From Saccharopolyspora kobensis (GTDB taxonomy: Bacteria > Actinomycetota > Actinomycetes > Mycobacteriales > Pseudonocardiaceae): DNA of 64,000 nucleotides. The stretch spans positions 310,001 to 374,000 of the forward strand of contig NZ_FNVB01000002.1 of assembly GCF_900108315.1 (NCBI RefSeq). Direction: 5' to 3'. The notes under the pieces are model-generated. The model did no database searches, was not told the origin of the DNA, and saw only the letters and a program-made list of their open reading frames with translations. Of the stretch, positions 35,868 through 45,729 are shown piece by piece (the stretch's first letter is position 1; every line of letters starts with the position of its first letter). The translations under genes were made by a program, and so were the position numbers.

Positions 35868-36042
35868 TTTGAAGCGGCGCAGCCGCTTGGCCCACCCTCG
35901 CAGCTTGCACCGCCGCGGGTTCTCAGACGTCGCCTGGCGAGGACAGCCCGCTTGCCGTGTATTGGGCCATACATAAAAGCGGGATCCCGCAGTTCAGGCG
36001 GCGTCTGAGGTTCCGCCACCCGCACCGCCACGCAAAACGAGT
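35868..36042. repeat. Dispersed intergenic repeat, copy B (longest)
   Basis: It begins with the hairpin AAGCGGC-GCA-GCCGCTT (35872-35888) and continues with CCCACCCTCGCA, CGCCGCGGGTTCTCAG, GGCGAGGACAGCCCG, a second stem TGTAT/ATACA, the palindrome GCGGGATCCCGC, and GAGGTTCCGCCACCCGCACC up to ACGAGT. It fills most of the gap between the convergent qor and ctaB genes. Copies A (about 6395-6575), C (54344-54454) and D (59695-59760) share these blocks. Confidence 0.75.
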
Positions 36043-36059
36043 GCGTCAGGCAGTTGGGG

Positions 36060-36995
36060 TCAGAACGGCCAGCCGATGACCGGGAGGCCCAGTGCCGAGT
36101 CGATCGCCAGCGCCACGAACACGATCATCAGGTACGTGTTCGACATGTGGAACAGCTTCATCGGCTTGGTCTTCTCGCCGCGCTTGGTGGCCGCGTGCAG
36201 CCGGTGCGCCAGCAGCAGGAACCACACGCCGGCCAGCACCGCGAAGGCTGCGTAGAGCCAGCCGGTCGCCGGGACCAGCAGCAGCGTCCAGATCACCATC
36301 AGCCAGGTGTAGGCCACGATCTGGCGGGAGACGTAGGTCGGCTCGGCGACCACCGGCAGCATCGGGACGCCGGCGCGCTCGTAGTCGTCCTTGTACTTCA
36401 TCGCCAGCGACCAGGTGTGCGGCGGCGTCCAGAAGAAGATCACGCCGAACATCACCAGCGCGGGCCAGTCGACCCGCCCGGTCACCCCGGCCCAGCCGAT
36501 CACCACCGGCATGCAGCCGGCCGCGCCGCCCCAGACGATGTTCTGCGCGGTCCGGCGCTTGAGCACCAGGGTGTAGACGAAGACGTAGAACAGGATCGTG
36601 CCGACCGCCATCGACGCGGCCAGCAGGTTCGCCGTCGCCCACAACCAGGCGAAGGAACCCGCGCCCAGCACGATGCCGAAGACCAGCGCGTGCCGGGTGG
36701 ACACGGTGTGCCGCACCAGCGGGCGCGCCCTGGTGCGCTTCATCACCTGGTCGATGTCGGCGTCGGCCACGCAGTTCAGCGCGTTCGCGCTGCCCGCGGC
36801 CATGGTGCCGCCGATCAGCGTGGCGATCACCAGCCACGGCGACGGGATGCCGCGCTCGGCCAGCAGCATCGCCGGGATGGTGGTGACCAGCAGCAGTTCG
36901 ATGACCCGGGGCTTGATCAGCCCGACGTAGGCCTTCAGCAGCTCGGCGGGGCGGCGGGCGTGGCGCTCGCGGGAGGTGTCGGCGGTGGTGGTCAC
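36060..36995 (-). CDS. ctaB: Protoheme IX farnesyltransferase (heme O synthase) CtaB
   Basis: A 311-residue UbiA-superfamily membrane enzyme adding a farnesyl group to heme b. The first allylic-diphosphate motif is [22 protein letters not shown]. The second region holds [27 protein letters not shown], characteristic of CtaB, and about nine helices are predicted. I give the GTG at 36995; an ATG at 37034 in frame lacks a ribosome site. The good AAGGAG at about 37023-37028 instead serves an eight-codon mini-ORF that overlaps this GTG. ctaB is divergent from tkt, as in mycobacteria. Confidence 0.92.
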   Translation of the reverse strand: MTTTADTSRERHARRPAELLKAYVGLIKPRVIELLLVTTIPAMLLAERGIPSPWLVIATLIGGTMAAGSANALNCVADADIDQVMKRTRARPLVRHTVSTRHALVFGIVLGAGSFAWLWATANLLAASMAVGTILFYVFVYTLVLKRRTAQNIVWGGAAGCMPVVIGWAGVTGRVDWPALVMFGVIFFWTPPHTWSLAMKYKDDYERAGVPMLPVVAEPTYVSRQIVAYTWLMVIWTLLLVPATGWLYAAFAVLAGVWFLLLAHRLHAATKRGEKTKPMKLFHMSNTYLMIVFVALAIDSALGLPVIGWPF

Positions 36996-37018
36996 GACGC
37001 TGCGCTCACCGACGACAT
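36992..37018 (-). other. Eight-codon mini-ORF coupled to ctaB
   Basis: AAGGAG lies four bases before ATG 37018, which opens MSSVSAAS and stops in a TGA overlapping the GTG at 36995 as GTGA. It would provide coupled initiation for ctaB. The alternative is simply that ctaB starts at 37034 in another frame across the same bases. Confidence 0.35.
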
Positions 37019-37089
37019 GGCACTCCTTGGGCATCTCGGACGACTGGGCCGACCCGCGCAGGACGCGGGGATCAACCGCCAGTGAATAG

Positions 37090-37423
37090 TAGGCGCGCTA
37101 CTGAAACCCGACTCGCGCGGGTGGCCGGGAACCCGCCGGTGACCCTGGTCACGCAGCGTTGCCGGTATTCTGGTGGCGTTCGGCGATCAGCCGGAGATCC
37201 GGTCGCCGTGCAGCGCGAATTCGACCCCTTGGCGCAGGGTCGGCGCCATCGCACCGCCGCTCCCGCAGGCGGCGGGACGGCAATTGAGACGGGTCGGCGC
37301 GTGGCCGATCGGACACGACTAGGCTGCCCGTCGGACGAGGGATAACCGCGGTTCGAATCGGTCCAGCGACCGCATTCACCCGTCAACGGGATACCGCCGA
37401 AGGAAAAACTTGGAGCTGCGTCC
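37090..37423. other. ctaB/tkt divergent intergenic region
   Basis: About 330-430 bp depending on the ctaB start. TACTAT near 37087 on the minus strand is a plausible ctaB -10 box, and a TAGGCT box lies near 37320 on the plus strand. No gene, repeat copy or clear operator was recognised. GGAG eight bases before GTG 37424 is the tkt ribosome site. Confidence 0.4.
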
Positions 37424-39520
37424 GTGTCCGTCACCGACGACCTTGCCCGCTTGACCACCAAGCGACTGCCCGAAGACTGGAGCGAGCTGGACCAGCGCGC
37501 GGTGGACACCGCTCGCGTGCTGGCCGCCGATGCGGTGGAGAACTGCGGCAGCGGCCACCCCGGCACCGCGATGAGCCTGGCCCCGGCGGCCTACGCGCTG
37601 TTCCAGCGCGTGATGCGGCACGACCCGAACGACCCGGAGTGGATCGGCCGCGACCGCTTCGTGCTGTCCGCGGGCCACTCGAGCCTGACGCTGTACGTGC
37701 AGCTGTTCCTGTCCGGCTACGGCCTGGAGCTGGAGGACCTCAAGCAGCTGCGCAAGTGGGGTTCGAAGACCCCGGGCCACCCGGAGTACGGGCACACCGC
37801 CGGGGTGGAGACCACCACCGGCCCGCTGGGGCAGGGCCTGTCCACCGCGGTCGGCATGGCCTTCGCCGCCCGCCGCGAGCGCGGCCTGTTCGACCCGGAG
37901 ACCGCCGCCGGTGAGAGCCCGTTCGACCACCACATCTACGTGATCGCCTCCGACGGCGACATCGAAGAGGGCGTCACCTCCGAGGCGTCGTCGCTGGCCG
38001 GTACCCAGCAGCTGGGCAACCTCACGGTGATCTACGACGCGAACGAGATCTCCATCGAGGACGACACCCGCATCGCGCTGTCCGAGGACACCGCGAAGCG
38101 CTACGAGTCCTACGGCTGGCAGGTCCTCACCGTGCACGGCGGCGAGGACGTCAAGGGCCTGCTGGAGGCCATCGAGACCGCCAAGGCCGAGACCTCCCGC
38201 CCGACCCTGATCGTGCTGCGCACGGTGATCGGCTACCCGGCCCCGACCAAGATGAACACCGGCAAGGCGCACGGCGCCGCGCTCGGTGCCGACGAGGTCG
38301 CCGGGGTCAAGAAGGCGCTGGGCCTGGACCCGGAGCAGTCCTTCCAGGTCGACGCCGAGGTGCTGGCGCACGCCCGCGAGGTCGCGGCCCGCGGCAAGGC
38401 TGCGCACGCCGAGTGGCAGGTCGCCTTCGACAAGTGGGCGGCGGCCAACCCGGAGCGCAAGGCGCTGCTGGACCGGCTGGCCACCCGCGAGCTGCCGGCC
38501 GGCTGGCAGGAGAAGCTGCCGACCTGGGAGGCCGACGGCAAGTCCATCGCCACCCGCAAGGCCTCCGGTGAGGTGCTCAACGCGCTGGCCGACGTGCTGC
38601 CCGAGCTCTGGGGCGGTTCGGCCGACCTGGCGGAGAGCAACAACACCACGATGAAGGGCGTCGACTCGTTCGGCCCGGCGTCGATCTCCACCAGCACCTG
38701 GACGGCCGACCCCTACGGCCGCACGCTGCACTTCGGCATCCGCGAGCACGCGATGGGCGCGATCCTCAACGGCATCGCGCTGCACGGCGGCACCCGCCCC
38801 TACGGCGGCACCTTCCTGGTGTTCAGCGACTACATGCGTCCCGCGGTGCGGCTCGCCGCGCTGATGAAGGTCCCGTCCATCTTCGTGTGGACGCACGACT
38901 CCATCGGCCTCGGCGAGGACGGCCCGACGCACCAGCCGATCGAGCACGTGGCCTCGCTGCGCGCGATCCCGGGCTTCTCGATCGTCCGCCCGGCCGACGC
39001 CAACGAGACCGCGGCGGCGTGGAAGAAGATCCTGGAGGACCCGAGCGGTCCGGCCGGTCTGGCGCTGACCCGCCAGGGCGTGCCGACGCTGGAGGGCGTG
39101 ACCGCCGAGGGCGTCGCCAAGGGCGGCTACGTGCTGGCCGACGCCGCCGACGGCGAGCCGCAGGTCGTGCTCATCGCCACGGGCTCCGAGGTGCAGCTGG
39201 CCGTCGAGGCCAGGAAGATCCTGGAGGCCGACGGCGTTGCCACCCGTGTCGTCTCGATGCCGTGCGTGGAGTGGTTCGACGCGCAGGACGAGGCCTACCG
39301 CGAGCAGGTGCTGCCGAAGTCGGTCAAGGCCCGCGTCTCGGTCGAGGCCGGCATCGCGATGCCGTGGTACCGGTTCGTCAAGGACGCCGGTGAGTCGGTG
39401 TCCATCGAGCACTTCGGCGCCTCGGCGGACTACAAGACCCTGTACAACGAGTTCGGCATCACCGTCGACGCCGTTGTCGCGGCGGCCCGGCGCAGCCTGA
39501 GCAACGCCCAGCAGGCGTGA
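37424..39520 (+). CDS. tkt: Transketolase
   Basis: A 698-residue thiamine-diphosphate enzyme of the non-oxidative pentose phosphate pathway, transferring two-carbon units. The N-terminus has [16 protein letters not shown] and [14 protein letters not shown]. The ThDP motif is [18 protein letters not shown] to [16 protein letters not shown]. The middle domain has [14 protein letters not shown] and the catalytic glutamate, and [19 protein letters not shown] follows. The C-terminal domain is complete. It is the first gene of the pentose phosphate cluster, 14 bp before tal. Confidence 0.97.
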   Translation: MSVTDDLARLTTKRLPEDWSELDQRAVDTARVLAADAVENCGSGHPGTAMSLAPAAYALFQRVMRHDPNDPEWIGRDRFVLSAGHSSLTLYVQLFLSGYGLELEDLKQLRKWGSKTPGHPEYGHTAGVETTTGPLGQGLSTAVGMAFAARRERGLFDPETAAGESPFDHHIYVIASDGDIEEGVTSEASSLAGTQQLGNLTVIYDANEISIEDDTRIALSEDTAKRYESYGWQVLTVHGGEDVKGLLEAIETAKAETSRPTLIVLRTVIGYPAPTKMNTGKAHGAALGADEVAGVKKALGLDPEQSFQVDAEVLAHAREVAARGKAAHAEWQVAFDKWAAANPERKALLDRLATRELPAGWQEKLPTWEADGKSIATRKASGEVLNALADVLPELWGGSADLAESNNTTMKGVDSFGPASISTSTWTADPYGRTLHFGIREHAMGAILNGIALHGGTRPYGGTFLVFSDYMRPAVRLAALMKVPSIFVWTHDSIGLGEDGPTHQPIEHVASLRAIPGFSIVRPADANETAAAWKKILEDPSGPAGLALTRQGVPTLEGVTAEGVAKGGYVLADAADGEPQVVLIATGSEVQLAVEARKILEADGVATRVVSMPCVEWFDAQDEAYREQVLPKSVKARVSVEAGIAMPWYRFVKDAGESVSIEHFGASADYKTLYNEFGITVDAVVAAARRSLSNAQQA

Positions 39521-39534
39521 GCGGAGGAAACCCT

Positions 39535-40641
39535 GTGACCACCAACCAGAACCTCAAGGCGCTCAGCGAGGCCGGGGTTTCGATCTGGCTGGACGACCTG
39601 TCCCGCCAGCGGATCACCTCGGGCAACCTCGCCGAGCTGATCACCGACCAGGCGGTCGTCGGCGTCACCAGCAACCCGACGATCTTCGCCAACGCGCTGT
39701 CCAACGCGGCCGACTACAACGAGAAGGTCCGCGAGCTGGCCGCCCGCGGCGCGAGCGTGGACGACACCGTCCGCGAGCTGACCACCGCTGACGTGCGCGA
39801 CGCCGCGGACATCTTCCGCAACGTCTACGAGCAGTCCGGTGGCGTCGACGGCCGCGTCTCGCTGGAGGTCGACCCGCGGCTGGCGCACGACACCGACCGC
39901 ACCGTGGCCGAGGCCGTCGACCTGTGGAAGGCCGTGGACCGGCCGAACCTGATGGTCAAGATCCCGGCCACCGTGGAGGGCCTGCCCGCGATCACCCGCG
40001 TGCTGGCCGAGGGCATCAGCGTCAACGTCACGCTGATCTTCTCGGTGCAGCGCTACCGCGACGTGATGGACGCCTTCCTGGCCGGTCTGGAGCAGGCGAA
40101 GGCCAACGGCCACGACCTCGCCCAGATCGCCTCGGTCGCGTCGTTCTTCGTCTCCCGCGTGGACACCGAGATCGACAAGCGGCTGGACAAGATCTCCGGT
40201 GGTGAGGCGCTGCGCGGCAAGGCCGCGATCGCCAACGCCCGCCTGGCCTACGCGGCCTACGAGGAGGTCTTCGGCACCGAGCGCTGGAAGGCGCTGGCCG
40301 CCGACGGCGCCAAGGCACAGCGTCCGCTGTGGGCCTCCACCGGCGTGAAGGACCCGGCCTACTCCGACACCCGCTACGTCGACGAGCTGGTCGCGCCGAA
40401 CACGGTGAACACCATGCCGGAGGCGACCCTGAAGGCCACCGCCGACCACGCCGACGTGCGCGGCGACACGGTCAGCGGCACCGCTGCCGCCTCGCAGCAG
40501 GTCTTCGACGACCTGTCGGACGCGGGCATCGACCTCGACGACGTGTTCGCGGTGCTGGAGCGCGAGGGCGTCGAGAAGTTCGAGAAGTCCTGGAGCGAAC
40601 TGCTGGACACGGTCGCCCAGCAGCTCGAGCAGGCCAAGTAA
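39535..40641 (+). CDS. tal: Transaldolase
   Basis: A 368-residue TIM-barrel enzyme moving three-carbon units. The Schiff-base lysine is in [14 protein letters not shown] near residue 143. The start [23 protein letters not shown] and [14 protein letters not shown] are family blocks of the long bacterial form shared by actinobacteria. The GTG at 39535 follows GGAGGAAA seven bases upstream. A strong hairpin follows its stop, so tkt-tal may be a transcription unit partly separate from pgi onward. Confidence 0.96.
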   Translation: MTTNQNLKALSEAGVSIWLDDLSRQRITSGNLAELITDQAVVGVTSNPTIFANALSNAADYNEKVRELAARGASVDDTVRELTTADVRDAADIFRNVYEQSGGVDGRVSLEVDPRLAHDTDRTVAEAVDLWKAVDRPNLMVKIPATVEGLPAITRVLAEGISVNVTLIFSVQRYRDVMDAFLAGLEQAKANGHDLAQIASVASFFVSRVDTEIDKRLDKISGGEALRGKAAIANARLAYAAYEEVFGTERWKALAADGAKAQRPLWASTGVKDPAYSDTRYVDELVAPNTVNTMPEATLKATADHADVRGDTVSGTAAASQQVFDDLSDAGIDLDDVFAVLEREGVEKFEKSWSELLDTVAQQLEQAK

Positions 40642-40648
40642 GCGTTGT

Positions 40649-40680
40649 GGCGGGGCCGGTTTTTCCGAACCGGCCCCGCC
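40649..40680 (+). terminator. Hairpin after tal
   Basis: GGCGGGGCCGGTT (40649-40661) and AACCGGCCCCGCC (40668-40680) form a perfect 13-bp stem with loop TTTCCG, eight bases after the tal stop. No U tract follows. It may terminate or attenuate before pgi. Confidence 0.7.
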
Positions 40681-40815
40681 GCCGCGTCTCCGGGCCGCGC
40701 CTGCCCGGATGGGCGACACTGTGGTCGCACGAAGTTGGCTTCCAAGATCGAATCCCGGAAGGCCAGATCGAACTGGGGTTCGACCCAACAAGTTCGAGCG
40801 CTGTTAAGGAAGTAC

Positions 40816-42447
40816 ATGGCAACCGAAATTTCCGTCGACATTCCCGATGTGGCGCTAGCGGCCGAGGCTCGACCGCTGGTCGAGCGGTTGGCCGCCGATG
40901 CGGTTGCCGGCAAGCTCGCCGCCCAGGACCCCGCGCTGTGGGGCCCGGACGCCGAGCCCGAGGCATCCATCCGGCTGTCCTGGACGACGCTGCACGAGAC
41001 ATCCCGCCCGCTGCTGGCCGAGATCGACGCGCTGCGCGCCGAACTGCACGCCGAGGGCCTGGACCGCGTGGTGCTGGCCGGCATGGGTGGCTCGTCGCTG
41101 GCCCCGGAGGTGATCACCGCGACCGCCGGTGTGCCGCTGGTCGTGCTGGACACCACCGATCCCGGTCAGGTCGCCGACGCGCTGGCCGGCGACCTGGACC
41201 GCACCGTGCTGGTGGTCTCCTCCAAGTCCGGCACCACGGTCGAGACCGACTCGCACCGCAGGATCTTCGAGCAGGCCTTCTCGCAAAACGGAATCGATCC
41301 TGTGACCCGGATCATCGTGGTCACCGATCCCGGTTCCCCGATGGAGACGGCCGCCCGCGAGGCCGGCTACCGCAAGGTCTTCACCGCCGACCCGCACGTG
41401 GGCGGCCGCTACTCGGCGCTGACCGCCTTCGGCCTGGTGCCCGCGGGTCTGGCCGGAGCCGACGTCTCCGCACTGCTGGACGACGCGGCCGCGGCGTTCC
41501 AGCTGCTGAGCAGCGACGACGCGAGCAACCCGGCCGTGCAGCTGGCCGCCGCGCTCGGCGCGGCGCACGCCGACGGCGCGGAGAAGGTCGTCTTCGCCGA
41601 CACCGGCTCCGGCATCAAGGGCTTCGGCGACTGGGTGGAGCAGCTGATCGCCGAGTCCACCGGCAAGAACGGCACCGGCCTGCTGCCGGTCGTCGTGGAG
41701 AGCACCGACGCGCCCGGTTTCGCCGACGCGGGCGAGGACGCCACCACCGTGGCGGTCGGCCCGGCCGTCAGGGGCGCGAAGATCAGCACCGCCGGTCCGC
41801 TGGGCGGCCAGTTCCTGCTGTGGGAGTTCGCGACCGCGCTGGCCGGCCGGCTGCTGGGCATCAACCCGTTCGACCAGCCCGACGTGGAGGCCGCCAAGAA
41901 GGCCGCGCGGGCGCTGCTGGACGGTCCGTCCGGTGGCCCGGCTGCGACGCCGGTGCTGGTGGACGGTTCCATCGAGGTGCACGCCTCCGGCGAGTGGCTC
42001 TCCCCCGGCGTGGGCACGGTGGCCGAGGCGCTGCGCGCGTTCCTGGCCGCCGCACCGAAGAACGGCTACCTGGCGGTGCAGGCCTACCTGGACCGCCTCG
42101 ACGACGCCTCGGCCGAGGTGCTGCGCCCGGAGCTGGCGCGCCGCAGCGGGCTGCAGACCACCTTCGGCTGGGGACCGCGGTTCCTGCACTCCACCGGCCA
42201 GTACCACAAGGGCGGCCACCAGAACGGCGTGTTCCTGCAGATCACCGGTGCCGCCGAGCAGGACCTGCAGGTGCCGGAGCGGCCGTACACGCTGTCCGGT
42301 CTGCAGCGCGCTCAGGCGCTCGGCGACGGTCAGGTGCTCGCCGACCACGCCCGGCCGGTGCTGCGGCTGCACCTCACCGACCGCGCGGCCGGGCTGGTCG
42401 AGCTCGTCAAGGCCGTGCAGGACCTGACGCAAGGAGGTGCGCGGTGA
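40816..42447 (+). CDS. pgi: Glucose-6-phosphate isomerase
   Basis: A 543-residue enzyme interconverting glucose-6-phosphate and fructose-6-phosphate. It has two SIS domains: the first begins GLDRVVLAGMGGSSLAPEV and contains VVSSKSGTTVETDSHRR, and HVGGRYSALTAFGLVP follows. ATG at 40816 follows AAGGAAG; a longer frame upstream crosses the terminator and is not used. Sequence is closer to the actinobacterial than to the enteric form. It overlaps zwf as GTGA, so isomerase and G6P dehydrogenase are co-translated. Confidence 0.92.
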   Translation: MATEISVDIPDVALAAEARPLVERLAADAVAGKLAAQDPALWGPDAEPEASIRLSWTTLHETSRPLLAEIDALRAELHAEGLDRVVLAGMGGSSLAPEVITATAGVPLVVLDTTDPGQVADALAGDLDRTVLVVSSKSGTTVETDSHRRIFEQAFSQNGIDPVTRIIVVTDPGSPMETAAREAGYRKVFTADPHVGGRYSALTAFGLVPAGLAGADVSALLDDAAAAFQLLSSDDASNPAVQLAAALGAAHADGAEKVVFADTGSGIKGFGDWVEQLIAESTGKNGTGLLPVVVESTDAPGFADAGEDATTVAVGPAVRGAKISTAGPLGGQFLLWEFATALAGRLLGINPFDQPDVEAAKKAARALLDGPSGGPAATPVLVDGSIEVHASGEWLSPGVGTVAEALRAFLAAAPKNGYLAVQAYLDRLDDASAEVLRPELARRSGLQTTFGWGPRFLHSTGQYHKGGHQNGVFLQITGAAEQDLQVPERPYTLSGLQRAQALGDGQVLADHARPVLRLHLTDRAAGLVELVKAVQDLTQGGAR

Positions 42448-43982
42448 CCCCGCCAGAGCAGCATTGGCAGAACCCGCTGCGGGATCCGCGTGACAAGCGG
42501 CTGCCCCGGATCGCAGGTCCGTGCGGTCTGACGATCTTCGGCGTGACCGGTGACCTGTCCCGCAAGAAGCTGATGCCCGCGATCTACGACCTGGCCAACC
42601 GGGGCCTGCTGCCGCCGGGCTTCGCGCTGACCGGGTTCGCCCGCCGCGACTGGGCCGACCAGGACTTCGGCCAGGTCGTCTACGAGGCGGTCAAGGAGCA
42701 CGCGCGAACCCCGTTCCACCAGAGCGTCTGGGACCGCTTGGCGGAGGGCATCCGGTTCGTGCCGGGTTCCTTCGACGACGACGAGGCCTTCGACCGGCTC
42801 GCCGAGACCGTCAAGCAGCTCGACGCCGAGCGCGGCACGGGCGGCAACCACGCCTTCTACCTGTCGGTGCCGCCGTCGGCGTTCCCGACGGTGCTCAAGC
42901 AGCTGTCCCGCTCCGGGCTGACCGACCAGTCCGACGACAGCTGGCGCCGGGTGGTCATCGAGAAGCCGTTCGGCCACGACCTGGAGAGCGCGAAGCACCT
43001 CAACCACATCGTCAACGAGGTGTTCCCCGAGGACTCGGTGTTCCGCATCGACCACTACCTCGGCAAGGAGACGGTGCAGAACCTGCTGGCGCTGCGCTTC
43101 GCCAACCAGCTGTTCGAGCCGATCTGGAACGCGCACTACGTCGACCACGTGCAGATCACCATGGCCGAGGACATCGGGCTGGGCGGTCGCGCGGGCTACT
43201 ACGACGGCATCGGCGCCGCCCGGGACGTGATCCAGAACCACCTGCTGCAGCTGATGGCGCTGACGGCGATGGAGGAGCCGGTCTCCTTCGCGCCGCAGGA
43301 CCTGCGCGCGGAGAAGGTGAAGGTGCTCTCGGCGACCAAGCCGGTCGGCCCGTTCGACGAGACCACCGCGCGCGGCCAGTACACCGGTGGCTGGCAGGGC
43401 GGTTCGCTGGTGCCGGGGCTGCACGAGGAGGGCGGGTTCGCCGCCGACTCGATCACCGAGACCTACGCGGCGATCACCCTCGAGGTGGAGAGCCGCCGCT
43501 GGGCCGGGGTGCCGTTCTACCTGCGCACCGGCAAGCGGCTGGGCCGCCGGGTCACCGAGATCGCGGTGGTGTTCAAGCGCGCGCCGCACCTGCCGTTCGA
43601 CAGCACGATGACCGAGGAGCTGGGGCAGAACGCCCTGGTGATCCGGGTGCAGCCGGACGAGGGCGTGACGATGCGCTTCGGCGCGAAGGTGCCGGGCACC
43701 TCGATGGAGGTGCGCGACGTGACCATGGACTTCGGTTACGGGCACGCCTTCACCGAGTCCTCGCCGGAGGCCTACGAGCGGCTGATCCTGGACGTGCTGC
43801 TGGGCGAGCCGTCGCTGTTCCCGGTCAACGAAGAAGTCGAACTGTCCTGGAAGATCCTCGACCCGGTGCTGGACCACTGGGCCGCGCGCGGCAAGCCGCA
43901 GCCCTACAAGGCGGGCACCTGGGGCCCGCCGTCGGCGGAGGCCATGCTGGCCCGCACCGGACGCGTCTGGAGGCGACCGTGA
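42444..43982 (+). CDS. zwf: Glucose-6-phosphate dehydrogenase
   Basis: A 512-residue enzyme oxidising glucose-6-phosphate and the main NADPH source. N-terminal dinucleotide motif LTIFGVTGDLSRKKLMPAIYDL, then EKPFGHDLESA, and the substrate signature RIDHYLGKETVQNLLALRFAN with the catalytic histidine nearby. GTG at 42444 is preceded by AAGGAGGTG, an almost perfect ribosome site, and overlaps the pgi stop. The 3' end overlaps opcA as GTGA. Confidence 0.97.
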   Translation: MTPPEQHWQNPLRDPRDKRLPRIAGPCGLTIFGVTGDLSRKKLMPAIYDLANRGLLPPGFALTGFARRDWADQDFGQVVYEAVKEHARTPFHQSVWDRLAEGIRFVPGSFDDDEAFDRLAETVKQLDAERGTGGNHAFYLSVPPSAFPTVLKQLSRSGLTDQSDDSWRRVVIEKPFGHDLESAKHLNHIVNEVFPEDSVFRIDHYLGKETVQNLLALRFANQLFEPIWNAHYVDHVQITMAEDIGLGGRAGYYDGIGAARDVIQNHLLQLMALTAMEEPVSFAPQDLRAEKVKVLSATKPVGPFDETTARGQYTGGWQGGSLVPGLHEEGGFAADSITETYAAITLEVESRRWAGVPFYLRTGKRLGRRVTEIAVVFKRAPHLPFDSTMTEELGQNALVIRVQPDEGVTMRFGAKVPGTSMEVRDVTMDFGYGHAFTESSPEAYERLILDVLLGEPSLFPVNEEVELSWKILDPVLDHWAARGKPQPYKAGTWGPPSAEAMLARTGRVWRRP

Positions 43983-44926
43983 TCATCGACCTGCCGTCCA
44001 CCACGACCTCGCAGGTCAACAAGAAGCTGGTGGAGCTGCGCGAGACCGGCGGCGCGGTCGCGCTGGGCCGGGTGCTGACGCTGGTGGTCGTCACCGGCGA
44101 CGGCACCGAGGTGGAGAAGGCCATCCAGGCCGCCAACGACGCCAGCCGCGAGCACCCGTGCCGGGTGATCGTGGTGGCCAGCGGAGCGCGGCAGGCCGCG
44201 CCCCGGCTGGACGCCCAGATCCGCATCGGCGGTGACGCGGGCGCGTCCGAGGTGATCGTGCTGCGGCTGTACGGGCCGCTGGCCGACGAGGGCGCGGGTT
44301 CGGTCGTCCCGCTGCTGCTGCCGGACGCCCCGGTGGTCGCGTGGTGGCCCACCAACGCCCCGGAGGTCCCGTCGAAGGACCCGATCGGCGCGCTGTCGCA
44401 CCGCAGGATCACCGACGCGGCCAACGAGGCGGATCCGATCGCGGCTCTGCAGAAGCGCGTGCAGTCCTACGCCGACGGCGACACGGACCTGGCCTGGACC
44501 CGGCTCACCTCGTGGCGCGCGATGCTGGCGGCGGCGATGGACCTGCCGCCGCACGAGCCGGTCACGGCCGCCACGGTGACCGGGGCGGCGGATTCGCCGT
44601 CGACCGATCTGCTGGCCGGCTGGCTGGCCAGCTACCTGGAGGTGCCGGTGCGCCGGGTGGATCACCCGCGCGGGCCGGGCATCGTCTCGGCGGTGCTGGA
44701 GCGCCCGTCGGGCAACGTGGAGATCGTCCGCCCGGATGGCAAGGTGGGCACGCTGACCCAGCCGGGCCAGCCGGACCGCCGGGTGTCGTTGCAGCGCCGC
44801 GAGGTCCGCGACTGCCTCGTCGAGGAACTGCGCCGCCTGGACCCGGACGAGATCTACGAGGCCACCCTGGGCGGCCTGGACAAGATCGTCCGCGACGAGC
44901 CGGAGCAGCCGGAGGACGAGTCGTGA
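43979..44926 (+). CDS. opcA: Glucose-6-phosphate dehydrogenase assembly protein OpcA
   Basis: A 315-residue protein needed for full activity or assembly of G6P dehydrogenase in actinobacteria and cyanobacteria. It starts IIDLPSTTTSQVNKKLVELRETGGAVALGRVLTLVV and contains the conserved PDAPVVAWWPTNAPEVPSKDPIGALSHRRITDA. It overlaps zwf at its start and pgl at its end, so the three products are made in step. No catalytic motif is expected. Confidence 0.96.
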   Translation: MIIDLPSTTTSQVNKKLVELRETGGAVALGRVLTLVVVTGDGTEVEKAIQAANDASREHPCRVIVVASGARQAAPRLDAQIRIGGDAGASEVIVLRLYGPLADEGAGSVVPLLLPDAPVVAWWPTNAPEVPSKDPIGALSHRRITDAANEADPIAALQKRVQSYADGDTDLAWTRLTSWRAMLAAAMDLPPHEPVTAATVTGAADSPSTDLLAGWLASYLEVPVRRVDHPRGPGIVSAVLERPSGNVEIVRPDGKVGTLTQPGQPDRRVSLQRREVRDCLVEELRRLDPDEIYEATLGGLDKIVRDEPEQPEDES

Positions 44927-45681
44927 CCCGCGTGGTGGTGCACGCCTCGGGCGAGCTGCTGGCCGCCGCGGCGGCGGCGCGGCTGATCACCGCGCTGGTG
45001 GACGCCCAGGCCGAGCACGGCGTGGCCTCGGTGGTGCTCACCGGCGGCCGCACCGGCATCGGCGTGCTGGAGCAGGTCCGCCGCTCCCCCGCCCGCGACG
45101 CGGTGGACTGGTCGAACGTGGACGTCTACTGGGGCGACGAGCGGTTCCTGCCGGACGGCGACCCGGAGCGCAACGAGACCCAGGCGCGCGAAGCGCTGCT
45201 GGACCACGTCCCGGTGGACCCGGAGCGGGTGCACCCGATGGCCCCGTCGGACGGCAGGTTCGGCGCGGACGCGGAGGCGGCCGCAGCGCACTACGCGGAG
45301 GTCCTGGCGACCAAAGCGTCCCCGGCCACCGACATCGCGGTGCCCCGCTTCGACGTCCTCCTGCTGGGAGTCGGCGAAGAGGGCCACACGGCGTCCCTGT
45401 TCCCGGACACGCCGTACGTCAAGGAGGTGGAGCGAACGGTGGTGGGCGTCCACGACTGCCCGAAGCCACCGCCGACCCGGATCTCCCTGACGCTCCCGGC
45501 TATCCGGGCGGCGTCGGAGGTCTGGCTGATGACGACCGGAGCGGCCAAAGCCGAACCGGTGGCGGCGGCCCTGGCCGGCGCGCAGCCGGTGGACATCCCA
45601 GCAGCAGGAGCCCGAGGCCGGAACAAGACCCTCTGGCTCCTGGACGCAGCAGCAGCGTCCGAGCTCCCCACCGGGGGCTGA
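44923..45681 (+). CDS. pgl: 6-phosphogluconolactonase
   Basis: A 252-residue DevB-type enzyme hydrolysing 6-phosphogluconolactone. Blocks VVLTGGRTGIGVLEQV, VDVYWGDERFLPDGDPERNETQARE and LLLGVGEEGHTASLFPDTP are as in the family; the GDER and GEEGHTASL segments form the active site. GTG at 44923 overlaps the opcA stop as GTGA. It is the last gene of the cluster and ends at a strong hairpin. Confidence 0.96.
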   Translation: MTRVVVHASGELLAAAAAARLITALVDAQAEHGVASVVLTGGRTGIGVLEQVRRSPARDAVDWSNVDVYWGDERFLPDGDPERNETQAREALLDHVPVDPERVHPMAPSDGRFGADAEAAAAHYAEVLATKASPATDIAVPRFDVLLLGVGEEGHTASLFPDTPYVKEVERTVVGVHDCPKPPPTRISLTLPAIRAASEVWLMTTGAAKAEPVAAALAGAQPVDIPAAGARGRNKTLWLLDAAAASELPTGG

Positions 45682-45684
45682 CCC

Positions 45685-45727
45685 TGCGGTGAGCGGCGCC
45701 CTGGAGGCAGGGACGCCGCTCACCGCA
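45685..45727. terminator. Bidirectional terminator between pgl and AraC gene
   Basis: TGCGGTGAGCGGCG (45685-45698) pairs perfectly with CGCCGCTCACCGCA (45714-45727). The inner bases CCCTG/CAGGG continue the helix with one bulged A and a GAGG loop, giving about 19 bp. It fills the 48-bp gap between the convergent genes. Confidence 0.85.
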
Positions 45728-45729
45728 CT

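Noticed and set aside
37376-39412. A 678-codon open frame antisense to transketolase
   Set aside because: High GC keeps antisense frames open; the product is low-complexity (R, G, V, H, L, Q) and matches nothing, whereas tkt on the other strand is certain.
40816-42447. pgi inside the pentose phosphate cluster as a novelty
   Set aside because: Other actinobacteria, including Streptomyces, place pgi in this cluster, so it is a lineage trait and not a new system.
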